Both the position numbers and the translations under genes were made by a program. Below are positions 30,290 to 39,355 of a DNA stretch of 64,000 nt, one piece after another (positions within the stretch are counted from its first letter, which is position 1; each line of letters begins with the position of its first letter). This DNA is from Limnohabitans sp. Bal53. Its GTDB lineage: Bacteria > Pseudomonadota > Gammaproteobacteria > Burkholderiales > Burkholderiaceae_C. The stretch is taken from assembly GCF_003063355.1 (NCBI RefSeq), contig NZ_NESH01000001.1, forward strand, positions 806,001-870,000, given 5' to 3'. The notes below the pieces were generated by a model. It made no database searches. It was not told the origin of the DNA and saw only the letters and a program-made list of their open reading frames with translations.

Positions 30290-30958
30290 ATGAAAACAAG
30301 TTTGAAAATCATTGCTGCGGCAGTCTTGGTTGTGACGCATTGGCAAGTCCATGCGCAAACTGCTGGCACCCGATTGATTCGTTTCGGAGCCACCCAGATT
30401 TCCCCCCAGGTAACCAGTGGTGACATGACAGCCCCCAGTTTTGCGAACACCCAAACGGATGTTGGCAAAGACACTCAGTTCAGTGGTGGCATCACTTACA
30501 TGTATACCGACAACCTGTCCTTCGATATTCCAGTGGCTCTGCCATTCACCCACAAACTCTATGGGGCGGGTGCCTTGGCGGGATCTGGTCAATTGGGCAG
30601 TGTCAAAGCCTTACCTTTCACGATCTTTGGTCAATACCGGTTCAACCAGGCCACCTCCACATTCAGGCCCTATCTGGGCTTGGGCATCACCTACGCGTAT
30701 TTTTTCGATGAACAAGGCTCCAGCGCTTTGACCGCCACCACCAACCCGGGGGGTACGCCCACATCCTTGCGCGTGGAGTCCAAATTTGCGCTGACCCCTC
30801 AATTGGGCTTCACCTTTGTCCTGAATGAAAAATGGGTGCTCGATACGTCGTTCAGCAAAACCTTGTTGAAGAACCGCACTTCATTTTCTACAGGACAAAC
30901 CATTGATACAACCCTTGACCCTATTTCATTCAGCTTGAGTTTAGGCACACGTTTCTGA
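30290..30958 (+). CDS. OmpW-family outer membrane protein
   Basis: 222 residues after a GGAG Shine-Dalgarno. A signal peptide (to about VHAQ) leads into alternating beta strands ending in the terminal phenylalanine of an outer-membrane beta barrel (SFSLSLGTRF). Motifs such as ITYMYTDNLSFDIPVALPFTHKL and YRPYLGLGITYAYFF-like strands fit OmpW, an eight-stranded barrel for hydrophobic compounds. Behind the lipase gene, it may carry lipid products; that link is inference. Confidence 0.85.
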   Translation: MKTSLKIIAAAVLVVTHWQVHAQTAGTRLIRFGATQISPQVTSGDMTAPSFANTQTDVGKDTQFSGGITYMYTDNLSFDIPVALPFTHKLYGAGALAGSGQLGSVKALPFTIFGQYRFNQATSTFRPYLGLGITYAYFFDEQGSSALTATTNPGGTPTSLRVESKFALTPQLGFTFVLNEKWVLDTSFSKTLLKNRTSFSTGQTIDTTLDPISFSLSLGTRF

Positions 30959-31012
30959 TCACTGCGGCCATCGGCCAAACACCTGCAACTGCGGGCATTT
31001 GGCGCTACAGCG

Positions 31013-32017
31013 TTAAGCCGCAGCCCGCTGCAGCCTGTCCCTCACGCCTTCCCACTCGGGTGTATCAGGGGGCAGCTGGACCCAGATTTGCGTGACGCCC
31101 CGGGCGTCCAGGTCGCGCAAGACACTGAACAAGTCGTGCGCGGCTTGCTCTGCCGTGGTGGCTTGCTCAAGCCATAGCACCCCTGACCCGAAGCCTTCGT
31201 CGGTTGCAGGCCGCTTGGCCGACCACAGACCCAGGTTGTTGGCGTGTGGCCCCAGGGCTTGCAATTTGGAGGCGATGTCGGCCGCCGACATCAGGCGCAC
31301 CTTCGCGCGGGGTGCGTAATGCGATTCGAGCGTGCCCGAGGCGCGGGGCGCAGGCTGGCCCAGCGCCGCTTGGGGGGCATCCTTGTCCAGCACGGTGCGG
31401 CCACATGCCGCTTCGATTTGCGCCCGCGTGATGTGTCCAGGGCGCAGCAACACGGGCTCCCCACGGGTGCAGTCGATGATGGTGGACTCGATGCCCACAT
31501 CACATTCGCCGCCATCCAAAATGAGTAAATCGGGCCCCAGCTCGGACTGCACATGCGCAGCACTGGTGGGGCTCACGCGGCCAAAGCGGTTGGCGCTGGG
31601 GGCGGACACGCCCAGCACACCCAGGTCCGCACAGGCTTGCAAAAGCTGTTGGGCCACCGGGTGCGAAGGACACCGCAAACCGATTGAGTCTTGCCCCCCG
31701 GCCGAGGCCTTGGCCACACCGCTTTGGCGCGGCAAGATCAAGGTCAACGGGCCGGGCCAAAAGGCATTGATCAGCGCTTGCGCAAAGTCAGGCACTTGCG
31801 CGGCAAACACGGGTACTTGCGCGGCGCTGGCCACATGCACGATCAGCGGGTGGTCGGCCGGGCGGCCCTTGGCCACAAAGATTTTTGCGACCGCCCCGTC
31901 GTCGCTCGCGTTGGCCGCCAAGCCGTACACGGTCTCGGTCGGCAGTCCGACCAACTGGCCGTCAAACAAAGCTTGTGCAGCCTGCGCGATGGCCGCTTCG
32001 TTGGCACGGAGGATCAT
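31013..32017 (-). CDS. tsaC: L-threonylcarbamoyladenylate synthase (Sua5/YwlC type)
   Basis: 334 residues: an N-terminal YrdC domain (LVGLPTETVYGLAANA, KGRPADHPLIVH, SAPSANRFGRVSPT) plus a C-terminal Sua5 domain after about residue 210, making it the long form rather than the short TsaC. It makes threonylcarbamoyl-AMP from threonine, bicarbonate and ATP for t6A in tRNA. The start is the ATG of MILRANEA, behind AAGG; a TTG two codons earlier is not needed. It lies 8 bp behind purK and is probably co-transcribed with purE-purK. Confidence 0.92.
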   Translation of the reverse strand: MILRANEAAIAQAAQALFDGQLVGLPTETVYGLAANASDDGAVAKIFVAKGRPADHPLIVHVASAAQVPVFAAQVPDFAQALINAFWPGPLTLILPRQSGVAKASAGGQDSIGLRCPSHPVAQQLLQACADLGVLGVSAPSANRFGRVSPTSAAHVQSELGPDLLILDGGECDVGIESTIIDCTRGEPVLLRPGHITRAQIEAACGRTVLDKDAPQAALGQPAPRASGTLESHYAPRAKVRLMSAADIASKLQALGPHANNLGLWSAKRPATDEGFGSGVLWLEQATTAEQAAHDLFSVLRDLDARGVTQIWVQLPPDTPEWEGVRDRLQRAAA

Positions 32018-32025
32018 GCCCAACC

Positions 32026-33216
32026 TTAAAAGGCTTCGATGCCAAGCAAAGCGGCCGCTTGCAAGGCCGTAGCCCGCACAGCCTCAGGCGTCTCAGCCGT
32101 GATGTTCAGGTGACCCATCTTGCGACCGGGCCGGGCCGACAACTTGCCGTACAGATGCAAGTGCGTGCCAGGCAGCGCCAGCACCTGTGCCCAAGCGGGG
32201 CTGGTTGGGCCTTTGCCTGTGGGTGTGACTTCGGGCCACAGATCGCCCAGCAGGTTGAGCATGATGGCGCTCGAATGCTGGCGCGGCTGGGTGAGCGGCA
32301 AACCCGCCAAGGTGCGCACCTGCAGCTCAAACTGCGACTGGTCACAAGCGTTCATGGTGTAGTGGCCGCTGTTGTGCGGGCGCGGGGCCATTTCGTTCAC
32401 GACCAGCTGGCCGCCTTCGAGCAGGAAAAATTCCACGCACAGCACGCCCACGTAATTCAAACCCTCGGCAATGGCGCGGGTCGCAGCCACGGCTTGGGCG
32501 GCGACATCGGTCGGCACGGCACCTTCGTACACGCTGGTCACGGCCAAAATGCCCTCGCGGTGCAGGTTCAGTTGCACCGGAAAATTCACCATCTGCCCAT
32601 CGGCCCCACGCGCCACGATGACCGAACACTCGGCCTGCAGCGGCAGCATCTTTTCGAGCACGCAGGGCACGCCCTTCAACTCGGCCCAAGCCGCTGCCAA
32701 TTCTTCACGCGCCTTGACGCGGATCTGGCCTTTGCCGTCGTAGCCCATGCGCGAGGTTTTCAAGATGCCAGGCAGCAAATCCTCGCCCACCACCGCCAAC
32801 TGCTCCGCCGTCTCGATGACGGCATGCGGCGCAACCGGCACGCCGCAGCGCACAAAGTGGGCCTTCTCGGCGGCGCGGTCTTGTGCAATGGCGACCGAGT
32901 CTGAGGCAGGCGCTACCGGGCGGTGTGCGCCCAAGGTCATCAGCGCAGGCGCGGGCACGTTTTCAAATTCGGTGGTGATGGCAGCGCAGCGCTGCATCAA
33001 TTGAGCCAAGCCCTGCTCGTCCAAATAATCGGTTTGGATGTGGTGGTGGCTCACCAGTCCGGCGGGGCTGGCCGCATCGGGGTCAAGCACCGCGGTGAAG
33101 TAACCCATGGCCTGCGCAGCGTGCACAAACATGCGGCCCAACTGGCCGCCCCCCATCACGCCCAAAGTGGCCATCTGGCCATTGACCATGGAGCCCGGCA
33201 AAATGGCGCGGCTCAT
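32026..33216 (-). CDS. purK: N5-carboxyaminoimidazole ribonucleotide synthase
   Basis: 396 residues of the ATP-grasp fold: [13 protein letters not shown] at the N-terminus, then ATP-grasp segments with [16 protein letters not shown] and the metal site [13 protein letters not shown]. It carboxylates AIR with ATP and bicarbonate in de novo purine synthesis, giving the substrate of PurE. The ATG overlaps the purE stop, so the pair is coupled. A shorter start nine codons later ([10 protein letters not shown]) is possible. Confidence 0.95.
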   Translation of the reverse strand: MSRAILPGSMVNGQMATLGVMGGGQLGRMFVHAAQAMGYFTAVLDPDAASPAGLVSHHHIQTDYLDEQGLAQLMQRCAAITTEFENVPAPALMTLGAHRPVAPASDSVAIAQDRAAEKAHFVRCGVPVAPHAVIETAEQLAVVGEDLLPGILKTSRMGYDGKGQIRVKAREELAAAWAELKGVPCVLEKMLPLQAECSVIVARGADGQMVNFPVQLNLHREGILAVTSVYEGAVPTDVAAQAVAATRAIAEGLNYVGVLCVEFFLLEGGQLVVNEMAPRPHNSGHYTMNACDQSQFELQVRTLAGLPLTQPRQHSSAIMLNLLGDLWPEVTPTGKGPTSPAWAQVLALPGTHLHLYGKLSARPGRKMGHLNITAETPEAVRATALQAAALLGIEAF

Positions 33217-33713
33217 GCGGCACCTCCGGTTGGGAGTGTCATGGCGCGGGCCATGGCGGTTTGCTCGGCCCGAAAAGCTTCAAGCTTTTGACGCAAAGCC
33301 GGGTCGTTGTTGGCCAACATGGCCACCGCAAACAGGGCCGCGTTGGCCGCACCCGCTGCGCCAATTGCAAAAGTGGCCACGGGCACGCCCTTGGGCATTT
33401 GCACAATGCTGTGCAGCGAATCCACCCCCGACAGCGCCTTGGTCTGCACCGGCACACCCAGCACCGGCACCACGGTTTTGGCCGCGATCATGCCAGGCAA
33501 ATGCGCCGCGCCGCCTGCGCCCGCGATGATGGCTTGCAGGCCGCGCTCGGCCGCGCTCTGTGCATAGGCAAACATATCGTCCGGCATTCTGTGGGCCGAA
33601 ACCACGCGGGCGTCGTGAGGGATGCCAAACTGTTGGAGAATCTGGACTGCGTGCTGCATGGTGTCCCAGTCAGAGCTGGAACCCATGACGACGCCGATGA
33701 GCGCTTGAGTCAT
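33213..33713 (-). CDS. purE: N5-carboxyaminoimidazole ribonucleotide mutase
   Basis: 166 residues. [16 protein letters not shown], then [10 protein letters not shown] with the conserved His, and [14 protein letters not shown], the class I PurE signature. It moves the carboxyl group of N5-CAIR to give CAIR. First gene of the purE-purK-sua5 unit, divergent from cnoX with 81 bp between. Confidence 0.96.
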   Translation of the reverse strand: MTQALIGVVMGSSSDWDTMQHAVQILQQFGIPHDARVVSAHRMPDDMFAYAQSAAERGLQAIIAGAGGAAHLPGMIAAKTVVPVLGVPVQTKALSGVDSLHSIVQMPKGVPVATFAIGAAGAANAALFAVAMLANNDPALRQKLEAFRAEQTAMARAMTLPTGGAA

Positions 33714-33794
33714 TGGGTGCTTTTCGTGATCAATCTTGAATTTTAAGGTTTCGCTTCGCTCGGAGCCGAAACACAACCCGGAACACTGCCCGCC

Positions 33795-34748
33795 ATGATG
33801 GACGTCACGATACAAAACTTTGAAGCCGAGGTGATTGAAGCCTCCATGACCACGCCCGTGCTGGTGGACTTTTGGGCCCCTTGGTGCGGCCCCTGCAAAT
33901 CGCTGGGCCCCGTCCTCGAAAAAGTGGAAACCGCCTACGAAGGCCGCTTCAAGCTGGTCAAGATCAACTCCGACCAAGAGCAGCAACTGGCCCAGGCCTT
34001 TGGCATCAAAAGCATCCCCACCTGTGTGCTGCTGATGAACGGCCAGCCGGTCGACGGCTTCATGGGCGCTTTGCCCGAAGGCCAAGTCAAGCAGTTCTTG
34101 GACAAACACCTGCCCGCCGAAGGCGAGCTGCAAGCACAAGCAGCCGCCCAAGAAGCCGAAGAACACCTGCAAGCGGGTGACGCAGACAGCGCTCGCGCCG
34201 CCTTAGAACAGGCTCTGGCCACCGACCCCGGTAACGACGATGCGCGTTTTGACCTGGTCAAGCTGCTGATTGGCTTGGGTGAATTGGCCGAAGCCTCCGC
34301 TTTGTTGGCCCCGGCCATGGCCCGCATCCCGGTGCCACTGCGCTTTGAGGCGCAAACCCAGTGGCTCAACGCTTTGGAATTCATCACCACAGATCCCCGC
34401 GGCGAATGGGACCTTGACCAGTTTGACGCCTTGATTGCCCAAAATAAACGCGACTTTGAGGCCCGTTTTGCCAAAAGCCGCTTGCTGATCGCCATTGGCC
34501 AATGGGAAGCGGCCATGGACGAATTGCTCGAAATCATCATGCGCGACAAGAAGTGGGACAACGAAGCCCCGCGCAGAACCTTTGTGGCTTTGCTGGAACT
34601 GATGACACCGCCCAAGCCCAAAACCCAAGACGCCACGGGCAAATCAGCGGGCGGTATTGAGTTGATGGGCAAAGCGGCCCTACAAGAAGACCCGCTCTTG
34701 GCCATGATCTCCAGCTACCGCCGCAAGCTGAGCATGGCGCTCAACTGA
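33795..34748 (+). CDS. cnoX: Thioredoxin-TPR fusion (CnoX/YbbN-like)
   Basis: 317 residues. N-terminal thioredoxin fold (about 1-110) with the full redox motif W30-C-G-P-C34 and the cis-proline IPT, then about 200 helical residues of TPR type. E. coli CnoX works with the GroEL chaperonin as a redox-linked holdase; here the active-site cysteines are both kept, so it may also be a working thiol oxidoreductase. No signal peptide. Ends in a clear terminator. Confidence 0.9.
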   Translation: MMDVTIQNFEAEVIEASMTTPVLVDFWAPWCGPCKSLGPVLEKVETAYEGRFKLVKINSDQEQQLAQAFGIKSIPTCVLLMNGQPVDGFMGALPEGQVKQFLDKHLPAEGELQAQAAAQEAEEHLQAGDADSARAALEQALATDPGNDDARFDLVKLLIGLGELAEASALLAPAMARIPVPLRFEAQTQWLNALEFITTDPRGEWDLDQFDALIAQNKRDFEARFAKSRLLIAIGQWEAAMDELLEIIMRDKKWDNEAPRRTFVALLELMTPPKPKTQDATGKSAGGIELMGKAALQEDPLLAMISSYRRKLSMALN

Positions 34749-34770
34749 ACACAACCGCCCCCCAACCCGT

Positions 34771-34812
34771 AGCCCGGTTCAGCTGCAGCGATGCAAACTG
34801 ACCGGGCTTTTT
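34771..34812 (+). terminator. Intrinsic terminator of cnoX
   Basis: Stem AGCCCGGT...ACCGGGCT, extended by CAG/CTG after a one-base bulge, loop about 15 nt, then five T. It lies 22 bp after the stop. Confidence 0.75.
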
Positions 34813-35022
34813 CACGGCTGCGCCGCCAAGCCTCACTGCGCGGCTCAGCCACCACGGGCTGGTGAGTGCCCTCATGCACCCACTTTGGCGATCCACCCCC
34901 AATGTAATACTTGTCGTTACAGACATTTACCGGTTTCAGCCCATCAACCGGGGCATGGCCGCGCTTTTGCAAGTTGTTGCAACCTAAAATTTAACCATCA
35001 CTTTTGAACTCATTTTGAAACC
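34813..35022. other. Intergenic region with TGTAA-N9-TTACA inverted repeat
   Basis: No credible gene. A possible minus-strand frame of 85 codons overlaps the cnoX end and has no family features. At about 34905-34923 there is TGTAA-N9-TTACA, an inverted repeat that may be an operator for the small membrane-protein gene at 35023. Confidence 0.4.
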
Positions 35023-35388
35023 ATGCCACGCGCTGAGCCCCTGATCACCCCTGAAGAGCTGCAATCCCTGCTCGGTGGTGTCCCTTTGCGTTCAAACATG
35101 GCCAAGCGCTCACTTGCGGCACAACTGCCGACCCTGCATTGGGGCGCTGCACTCTGGCTGGTCAAAGGCATTTTCCTGTATGCCGTGCTGATGAGCCCCG
35201 ATGCAGCCAAGCTGGTCGACAGCAGCCGCTACCTGTGGATGCGCGGCAGCCTGGAAATGGTTTGCCTGGCCGCATTCTGGGGCGCATCCCTGCACCCACG
35301 CGGCCAAACTCTAACTTGGGCCAGCTTGCTGGTGGCCAGCACCACCTTGCTGCTCGATGCCATGACACTGCTGGCGTTCACCGGCTGA
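35023..35388 (+). CDS. Small membrane protein with FliM-like N-terminal motif, function unknown
   Basis: 121 residues. The first 30 are soluble and contain ITPEELQSLLGGV, which looks like the short N-terminal peptide of FliM (LSQDEIDALLxGV type). The rest has three or four hydrophobic segments (about 38-57, 70-85, 95-118). An intrinsic terminator follows the stop and a possible operator precedes it, so it looks like a real single gene, though the Shine-Dalgarno is weak. The FliM likeness is short and may be chance. Confidence 0.6.
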   Translation: MPRAEPLITPEELQSLLGGVPLRSNMAKRSLAAQLPTLHWGAALWLVKGIFLYAVLMSPDAAKLVDSSRYLWMRGSLEMVCLAAFWGASLHPRGQTLTWASLLVASTTLLLDAMTLLAFTG

Positions 35389-35405
35389 TTTCTGAATCTC
35401 CAAGC

Positions 35406-35434
35406 AAAAGGCGCTGCCATGCAGCGCCTTTTTT
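35406..35434. terminator. Bidirectional intrinsic terminator
   Basis: AAAAGGCGCTGC/GCAGCGCCTTTT, a perfect 12-bp stem with a 3-nt loop and six T on the plus side. It ends the small membrane-protein gene and, in reverse, purC. Confidence 0.9.
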
Positions 35435-35455
35435 GTGCCCAACCTGCGGTGGGGT

Positions 35456-36364
35456 TCAGGCCATCAACTTCTTCATGGCTTCTTCGTATTTGGCGGCGGT
35501 GTTCTCGATCACTTCGCGCGGCAAGCGGGGCGCAGGCGGGGTCTTGTCCCAAGGCTTGCCATTGACCGTGGCGGTCTCCAGCCAGTCGCGCAAGAACTGC
35601 TTGTCGTAGCTGGGCGGGTTGGCGCCTTCCACGTAGCTGTCGGCAGGCCAATAACGGGATGAATCGGGCGTCAACACCTCGTCCATCAACACCAGCGTGC
35701 CATCGGCATCCAGGCCAAACTCGAACTTGGTGTCGGCAATGATGATGCCCTTGGTGGCCGCGATGTCGCGGGCGGCTTTGTAGAGCTGGATGCTGATGTC
35801 GCGAATGCGGGTGGCCAGATCGGTGCCGATCATGGCCACGGTTTGCTCAAAAGTGATGTTTTCGTCGTGCTCACCCACTGCCGCTTTGGCTGCGGGCGTG
35901 TAGATGGGCTCGGGCAAACGGCTTGCGTTTTTCAGGCCTGCGGGCAGTGGCACGCCACACACGGCCTGGTTGTCCTGGTATTCCTTCCAACCACTGCCAG
36001 CCAAATAGCCGCGCACCACAGCCTCAACCGGGATGGGTTGAAGGCGCTTGACCAGCATGGAGCGGCCCGTGACCTGCGGCACCTCTTCGGCGCTCACCAC
36101 GCTCTCGGGCCCTTCGCCTGTCAAATGGATCGGACAAATGTTCAGGCCCTTGGGTCCGAGTTGGTCAAACCAAAACAGCGCCATTTGCGTGAGCAGCACG
36201 CCCTTGCCGGGAATCGGCTCGCCCATGATCACGTCAAACGCGCTGATGCGGTCCGAAGCCACCATCAAGATGCGGCCCTCGCCCACCGCGTAGTTGTCGC
36301 GCACTTTGCCACGCGCCAGCAGGGGCAAGGAGGTCAGGGCCGAGGTATGGAGTGCAGAGGTCAT
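35456..36364 (-). CDS. purC: Phosphoribosylaminoimidazole-succinocarboxamide synthase
   Basis: 302 residues, the longer SAICAR synthetase form. [13 protein letters not shown] near the N-terminus, [19 protein letters not shown], and the ADP-binding [17 protein letters not shown]. It joins CAIR and aspartate with ATP in purine synthesis. The start at MTSALHTS is fixed by similarity to the family opening. It stands only 22 bp behind the T-tract of an intrinsic terminator, leaves no room for a normal promoter, and has no clear Shine-Dalgarno, so it probably depends on read-through from fba. Confidence 0.95.
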   Translation of the reverse strand: MTSALHTSALTSLPLLARGKVRDNYAVGEGRILMVASDRISAFDVIMGEPIPGKGVLLTQMALFWFDQLGPKGLNICPIHLTGEGPESVVSAEEVPQVTGRSMLVKRLQPIPVEAVVRGYLAGSGWKEYQDNQAVCGVPLPAGLKNASRLPEPIYTPAAKAAVGEHDENITFEQTVAMIGTDLATRIRDISIQLYKAARDIAATKGIIIADTKFEFGLDADGTLVLMDEVLTPDSSRYWPADSYVEGANPPSYDKQFLRDWLETATVNGKPWDKTPPAPRLPREVIENTAAKYEEAMKKLMA

Positions 36365-36386
36365 GGCAAAACAATCAGGCAACAGC

Positions 36387-36422
36387 AAAAAAGAAAAAGG
36401 CCCGTTGAACAGTCAACGGGCC
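36387..36422 (-). terminator. Intrinsic terminator between fba and purC
   Basis: On the minus strand GGCCCGTTGA/TCAACGGGCC, a perfect 10-bp stem with a 4-nt loop (36399-36422), then TTTTTCTTTTTT. It would stop fba transcripts just before purC. Confidence 0.88.
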
Positions 36423-36444
36423 ATTCGGGTCAATTATCGCAGGC

Positions 36445-37509
36445 TCAGTTCACCACTTGCGCCAATTCACCCCGCGCATAACGGGCGGCCACCACCTGCA
36501 GGTTGTCGCCCTTGATCTTGGGGGCCTGGCCTTCGCAACCGAACTCCAGGTAGCGCTGTTTGCAGATTTGTTTGGCCGCTTCGCGGGCGGGCTTGAGCCA
36601 TTCGCGGGCGTCGAACTTGTCTGGGTTTTCAAACAAAAACTTGCGGCAAGCGGCGGTCATCGCCAGACGGATGTCGGTGTCGATGTTGATCTTGCGCACG
36701 CCGTGCTTGATGGCTTCCTGGATTTCCTCGACCGGCACGCCGTAGGTTTCCTTCATCTGGCCGCCGTACTGGTTGATCATGGCCAGCAGCTCTTGCGGCA
36801 CGCTGGACGAACCGTGCATCACCAAGTGGGTGTTGGGGATGCGCTGGTGAATTTCTTTGACGCGGCTGATGGCCAAAATGTCGCCCGTGGGCTTGCGGCT
36901 GAACTTGTAAGCGCCATGGCTGGTGCCAATGGCAATGGCCAAAGCGTCCAGTCCTGTGGCTTTCACAAACTGAGCGGCTTCTTCGGGGTCGGTCAGCATC
37001 TGGCTGTGGTCGAGTTTGCCTTCGGCGCCAATGCCGTCTTCTTCACCGGCTTCACCGGTTTCCAAATTGCCCAAGCAGCCCAATTCGCCTTCCACCGACA
37101 CACCCAACAAATGTGCCATGTCCACCACGCGGCGGGTCACGTCGACGTTGTAGGCAAAGTCAGCCGGGGTCTTGCCGTCTTCCAGCAAAGAGCCATCCAT
37201 CATCACCGACGAGAAACCAAGGTTGATCGCGCCTTGGCATACCGCTGGGCTTTGCCCGTGGTCTTGGTGCATGACCAGCGGAATGTGCGGCCACTGCTCG
37301 GTGGCGGCCTGGATCAGGTGTTTGATGAAGGGCTCACCCGCGTATTTGCGGGCACCCGCGCTGGCCTGCAAGATGACAGGCGCACCGACCTCGTCGGCGG
37401 CCATCATGACGGCCTGGACTTGCTCCAAGTTGTTGACGTTGAAAGCTGGAATGCCGTAGCGGTTGACGGCCGCATGGTCCAGCAGCTCGCGCATAGAAAC
37501 GAGTGCCAT
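36445..37509 (-). CDS. fba: Fructose-bisphosphate aldolase, class II
   Basis: 354 residues. Class II signatures: [17 protein letters not shown], the zinc site VMHQDHGQS, and [10 protein letters not shown]; a second zinc His lies in the GTSHGAYK segment. It splits fructose 1,6-bisphosphate to the two triose phosphates, or reverses it, in glycolysis and gluconeogenesis. It is of the CbbA-like type found in many betaproteobacteria. It follows pyk on the same strand with 151 bp between, and has paired GTAAC boxes upstream. Confidence 0.96.
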   Translation of the reverse strand: MALVSMRELLDHAAVNRYGIPAFNVNNLEQVQAVMMAADEVGAPVILQASAGARKYAGEPFIKHLIQAATEQWPHIPLVMHQDHGQSPAVCQGAINLGFSSVMMDGSLLEDGKTPADFAYNVDVTRRVVDMAHLLGVSVEGELGCLGNLETGEAGEEDGIGAEGKLDHSQMLTDPEEAAQFVKATGLDALAIAIGTSHGAYKFSRKPTGDILAISRVKEIHQRIPNTHLVMHGSSSVPQELLAMINQYGGQMKETYGVPVEEIQEAIKHGVRKINIDTDIRLAMTAACRKFLFENPDKFDAREWLKPAREAAKQICKQRYLEFGCEGQAPKIKGDNLQVVAARYARGELAQVVN

Positions 37510-37554
37510 GGTGGTGATTTCCCGGGGAAGTTAAAAATTCGGCGGCGCCGGGCT

Positions 37555-37570
37555 GTAACCGGCTTGTAAC
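37555..37570 (-). promoter_or_regulatory. GTAAC direct repeat (11-bp period) upstream of fba
   Basis: GTAAC at 37555-37559 and 37566-37570, spaced 11 bp apart and 46-61 bp before the fba start. The gap2 leader has the same spacing. Confidence 0.45.
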
Positions 37571-37626
37571 TGGCCTGATTTTATAGGTTTTGGTCCACCA
37601 CCCGGCAGCAAACTCTGGCCAACAGC

Positions 37627-37648
37627 CCCACCACGCTGACGTGGTGGG
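37627..37648. other. Hairpin after pyk
   Basis: CCCACCACG/CGTGGTGGG, a perfect 9-bp stem with a 4-nt loop, 13 bp after the pyk stop. There is no T-tract, so it is a weak or Rho-assisted terminator or an RNA stability element. Confidence 0.5.
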
Positions 37649-37660
37649 ATGGCCTCATGA

Positions 37661-39091
37661 TCAATCTGCCCGGCAAATTTTGAGCGTGTTGGTGCCGCCA
37701 GGCGTGCCCATGGGCTCACCCACGGTGATGGCGTACACATCGCCCGAGTGCACAATGCCGCGCTTTTTCAGGTGCGCTTCGGCATCGGCCAAGGCCGTGT
37801 CGCGGTCAGCGCTGGTGTCCATCAGCAAGGGGCTGACGTTGCGCATCAGGGCCATCTTGCGCTGGGTCGCAACCTTGGGCGTGAGGGCATAAATGGGCAT
37901 GCGCACGCTGTGGCGGCTCATCCACAGCGCGGTTGAACCTGAATCGGTCAAGGCCACAATCGCCTTGGCTTTGAGGTGGTGCGCCGTGAACAGGGCGCCC
38001 ATGGCGATGGCATGGTCGATGCGGTCAAAGTGCGCCCCCACAAAGTCATCTTCCAGTGGGTCGTGGTCGGTTTTTTCGGCCTCAAGACAAATGGCAGCCA
38101 TCATTTCGACAGTCTCCAGCGGGTACTTGCCTGCAGCGGTTTCGGCACTGAGCATCACTGCGTCGGTGCCGTCCAGCACGGCGTTGGCCACATCCGACAC
38201 TTCGGCGCGGGTGGGCACCGGGTTGACGATCATGCTCTCCATCATCTGGGTGGCGGTGATGACCAGCTTGTCCAGTTCGCGGGCGCGTTTGATCATGTGT
38301 TTTTGCAGGCCTGGCACGGCGGCATTGCCCACCTCCACCGCCAAATCACCGCGTGCGACCATGATGCCGTCCGTCACCTGGAGGATGCGGTCCAGCTCGG
38401 GGATCGCTTCAGCGCGTTCGATCTTGGCGATCAGGCCGGGCTTGTGGCCACTGCTGCAAGCCACATTGCACAGCTGGCGCGCCATTTCCATGTCGGTCGC
38501 GTTTTTGGGGAAGCTCACCGCCACATAGTCGGCATTGAAGCTCATGGCCGTTTTGATGTCTTCCATGTCCTTGGCCGTCAGGGCCGGGGCTGTCAGGCCG
38601 CCGCCCTGTTTGTTGATGCCCTTGTTATTGGACAACTCACCGCCCAACTTGACTGTGGTGTGGACCTGCTCGCCCTTGACGGCGTTCACCGTGAGCTCGA
38701 TCAGGCCATCGTTGAGCAAGAGCACATCGCCTGCTTTCACGTCACGTGGCAGCTCTTTGTAGTCGAGACCCACGCCTTCGATGTCGCCCAGCTCGGCGCG
38801 CGAGGCGTCCAGCACAAAGGGAGCACCGGGCTCCAACATCACTTTGCCTTCGGCAAACTTGCCCACCCGGATCTTGGGGCCTTGGAGGTCGGCCATGATG
38901 GCCACCTCGCGGCCTGCACGCTGCGAGGCTTCGCGCACCAAGCGGGCGCGGTCGACATGGTCTTGGGCCTTGCCGTGGCTGAAGTTCAGGCGAACCACAT
39001 TGACGCCTGCTCGGATCATGGCTTCAAGCATTGCGGGATCGCTGGAAGCAGGGCCTAAAGTGGCAACAATCTTGGTGGCGCGACGGGGCAT
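37661..39091 (-). CDS. pyk: Pyruvate kinase
   Basis: 476 residues, start at MPRRATKIVATLGPASS behind GGAG. Further motifs: VVRLNFSHGK, MVARGDLAVEVG, and PTRAEVSDVANAVLDGTD, which includes the conserved metal and substrate residues. It makes pyruvate and ATP from phosphoenolpyruvate. A GTAAC pentamer stands 47-51 bp upstream. Its place just before fba makes a small glycolysis cluster on this strand, with pgk 1.5 kb upstream. Confidence 0.97.
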   Translation of the reverse strand: MPRRATKIVATLGPASSDPAMLEAMIRAGVNVVRLNFSHGKAQDHVDRARLVREASQRAGREVAIMADLQGPKIRVGKFAEGKVMLEPGAPFVLDASRAELGDIEGVGLDYKELPRDVKAGDVLLLNDGLIELTVNAVKGEQVHTTVKLGGELSNNKGINKQGGGLTAPALTAKDMEDIKTAMSFNADYVAVSFPKNATDMEMARQLCNVACSSGHKPGLIAKIERAEAIPELDRILQVTDGIMVARGDLAVEVGNAAVPGLQKHMIKRARELDKLVITATQMMESMIVNPVPTRAEVSDVANAVLDGTDAVMLSAETAAGKYPLETVEMMAAICLEAEKTDHDPLEDDFVGAHFDRIDHAIAMGALFTAHHLKAKAIVALTDSGSTALWMSRHSVRMPIYALTPKVATQRKMALMRNVSPLLMDTSADRDTALADAEAHLKKRGIVHSGDVYAITVGEPMGTPGGTNTLKICRAD

Positions 39092-39137
39092 CAGGAAATC
39101 TCCAATGTAATTTGGTTTCAATTCTCACACGAAATCG

Positions 39138-39142
39138 GTTAC
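39138..39142 (-). promoter_or_regulatory. GTAAC pentamer upstream of pyk
   Basis: GTTAC on the plus strand, GTAAC on the pyk strand, within ATCGGTTACATGA. Only one copy, without the 11-bp partner. Part of the shared-pentamer observation across glycolytic genes. Confidence 0.3.
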
Positions 39143-39355
39143 ATGACGGGATCTTTCGAGGGCATTCTTGCGATCAATAACCGTCAATCCCTGTCGGAAA
39201 GACCCGTCAATTTCTGACTTTTAACGACAAGTTGCTGCCAGATCAGTCCCGTTACCGCCGGTTTCCCTTACCAATCCCCTTGAATTGATCTTTGTCAGCC
39301 CAGTGAAACGCCAAGCCGACTAAACTCCATCCTGAGCGATTTACATTCAAGCGTC

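Noticed and set aside
34715-34972. 85-codon minus-strand gene after cnoX
   Set aside because: It overlaps the cnoX end and its terminator, and shows no recognisable features.
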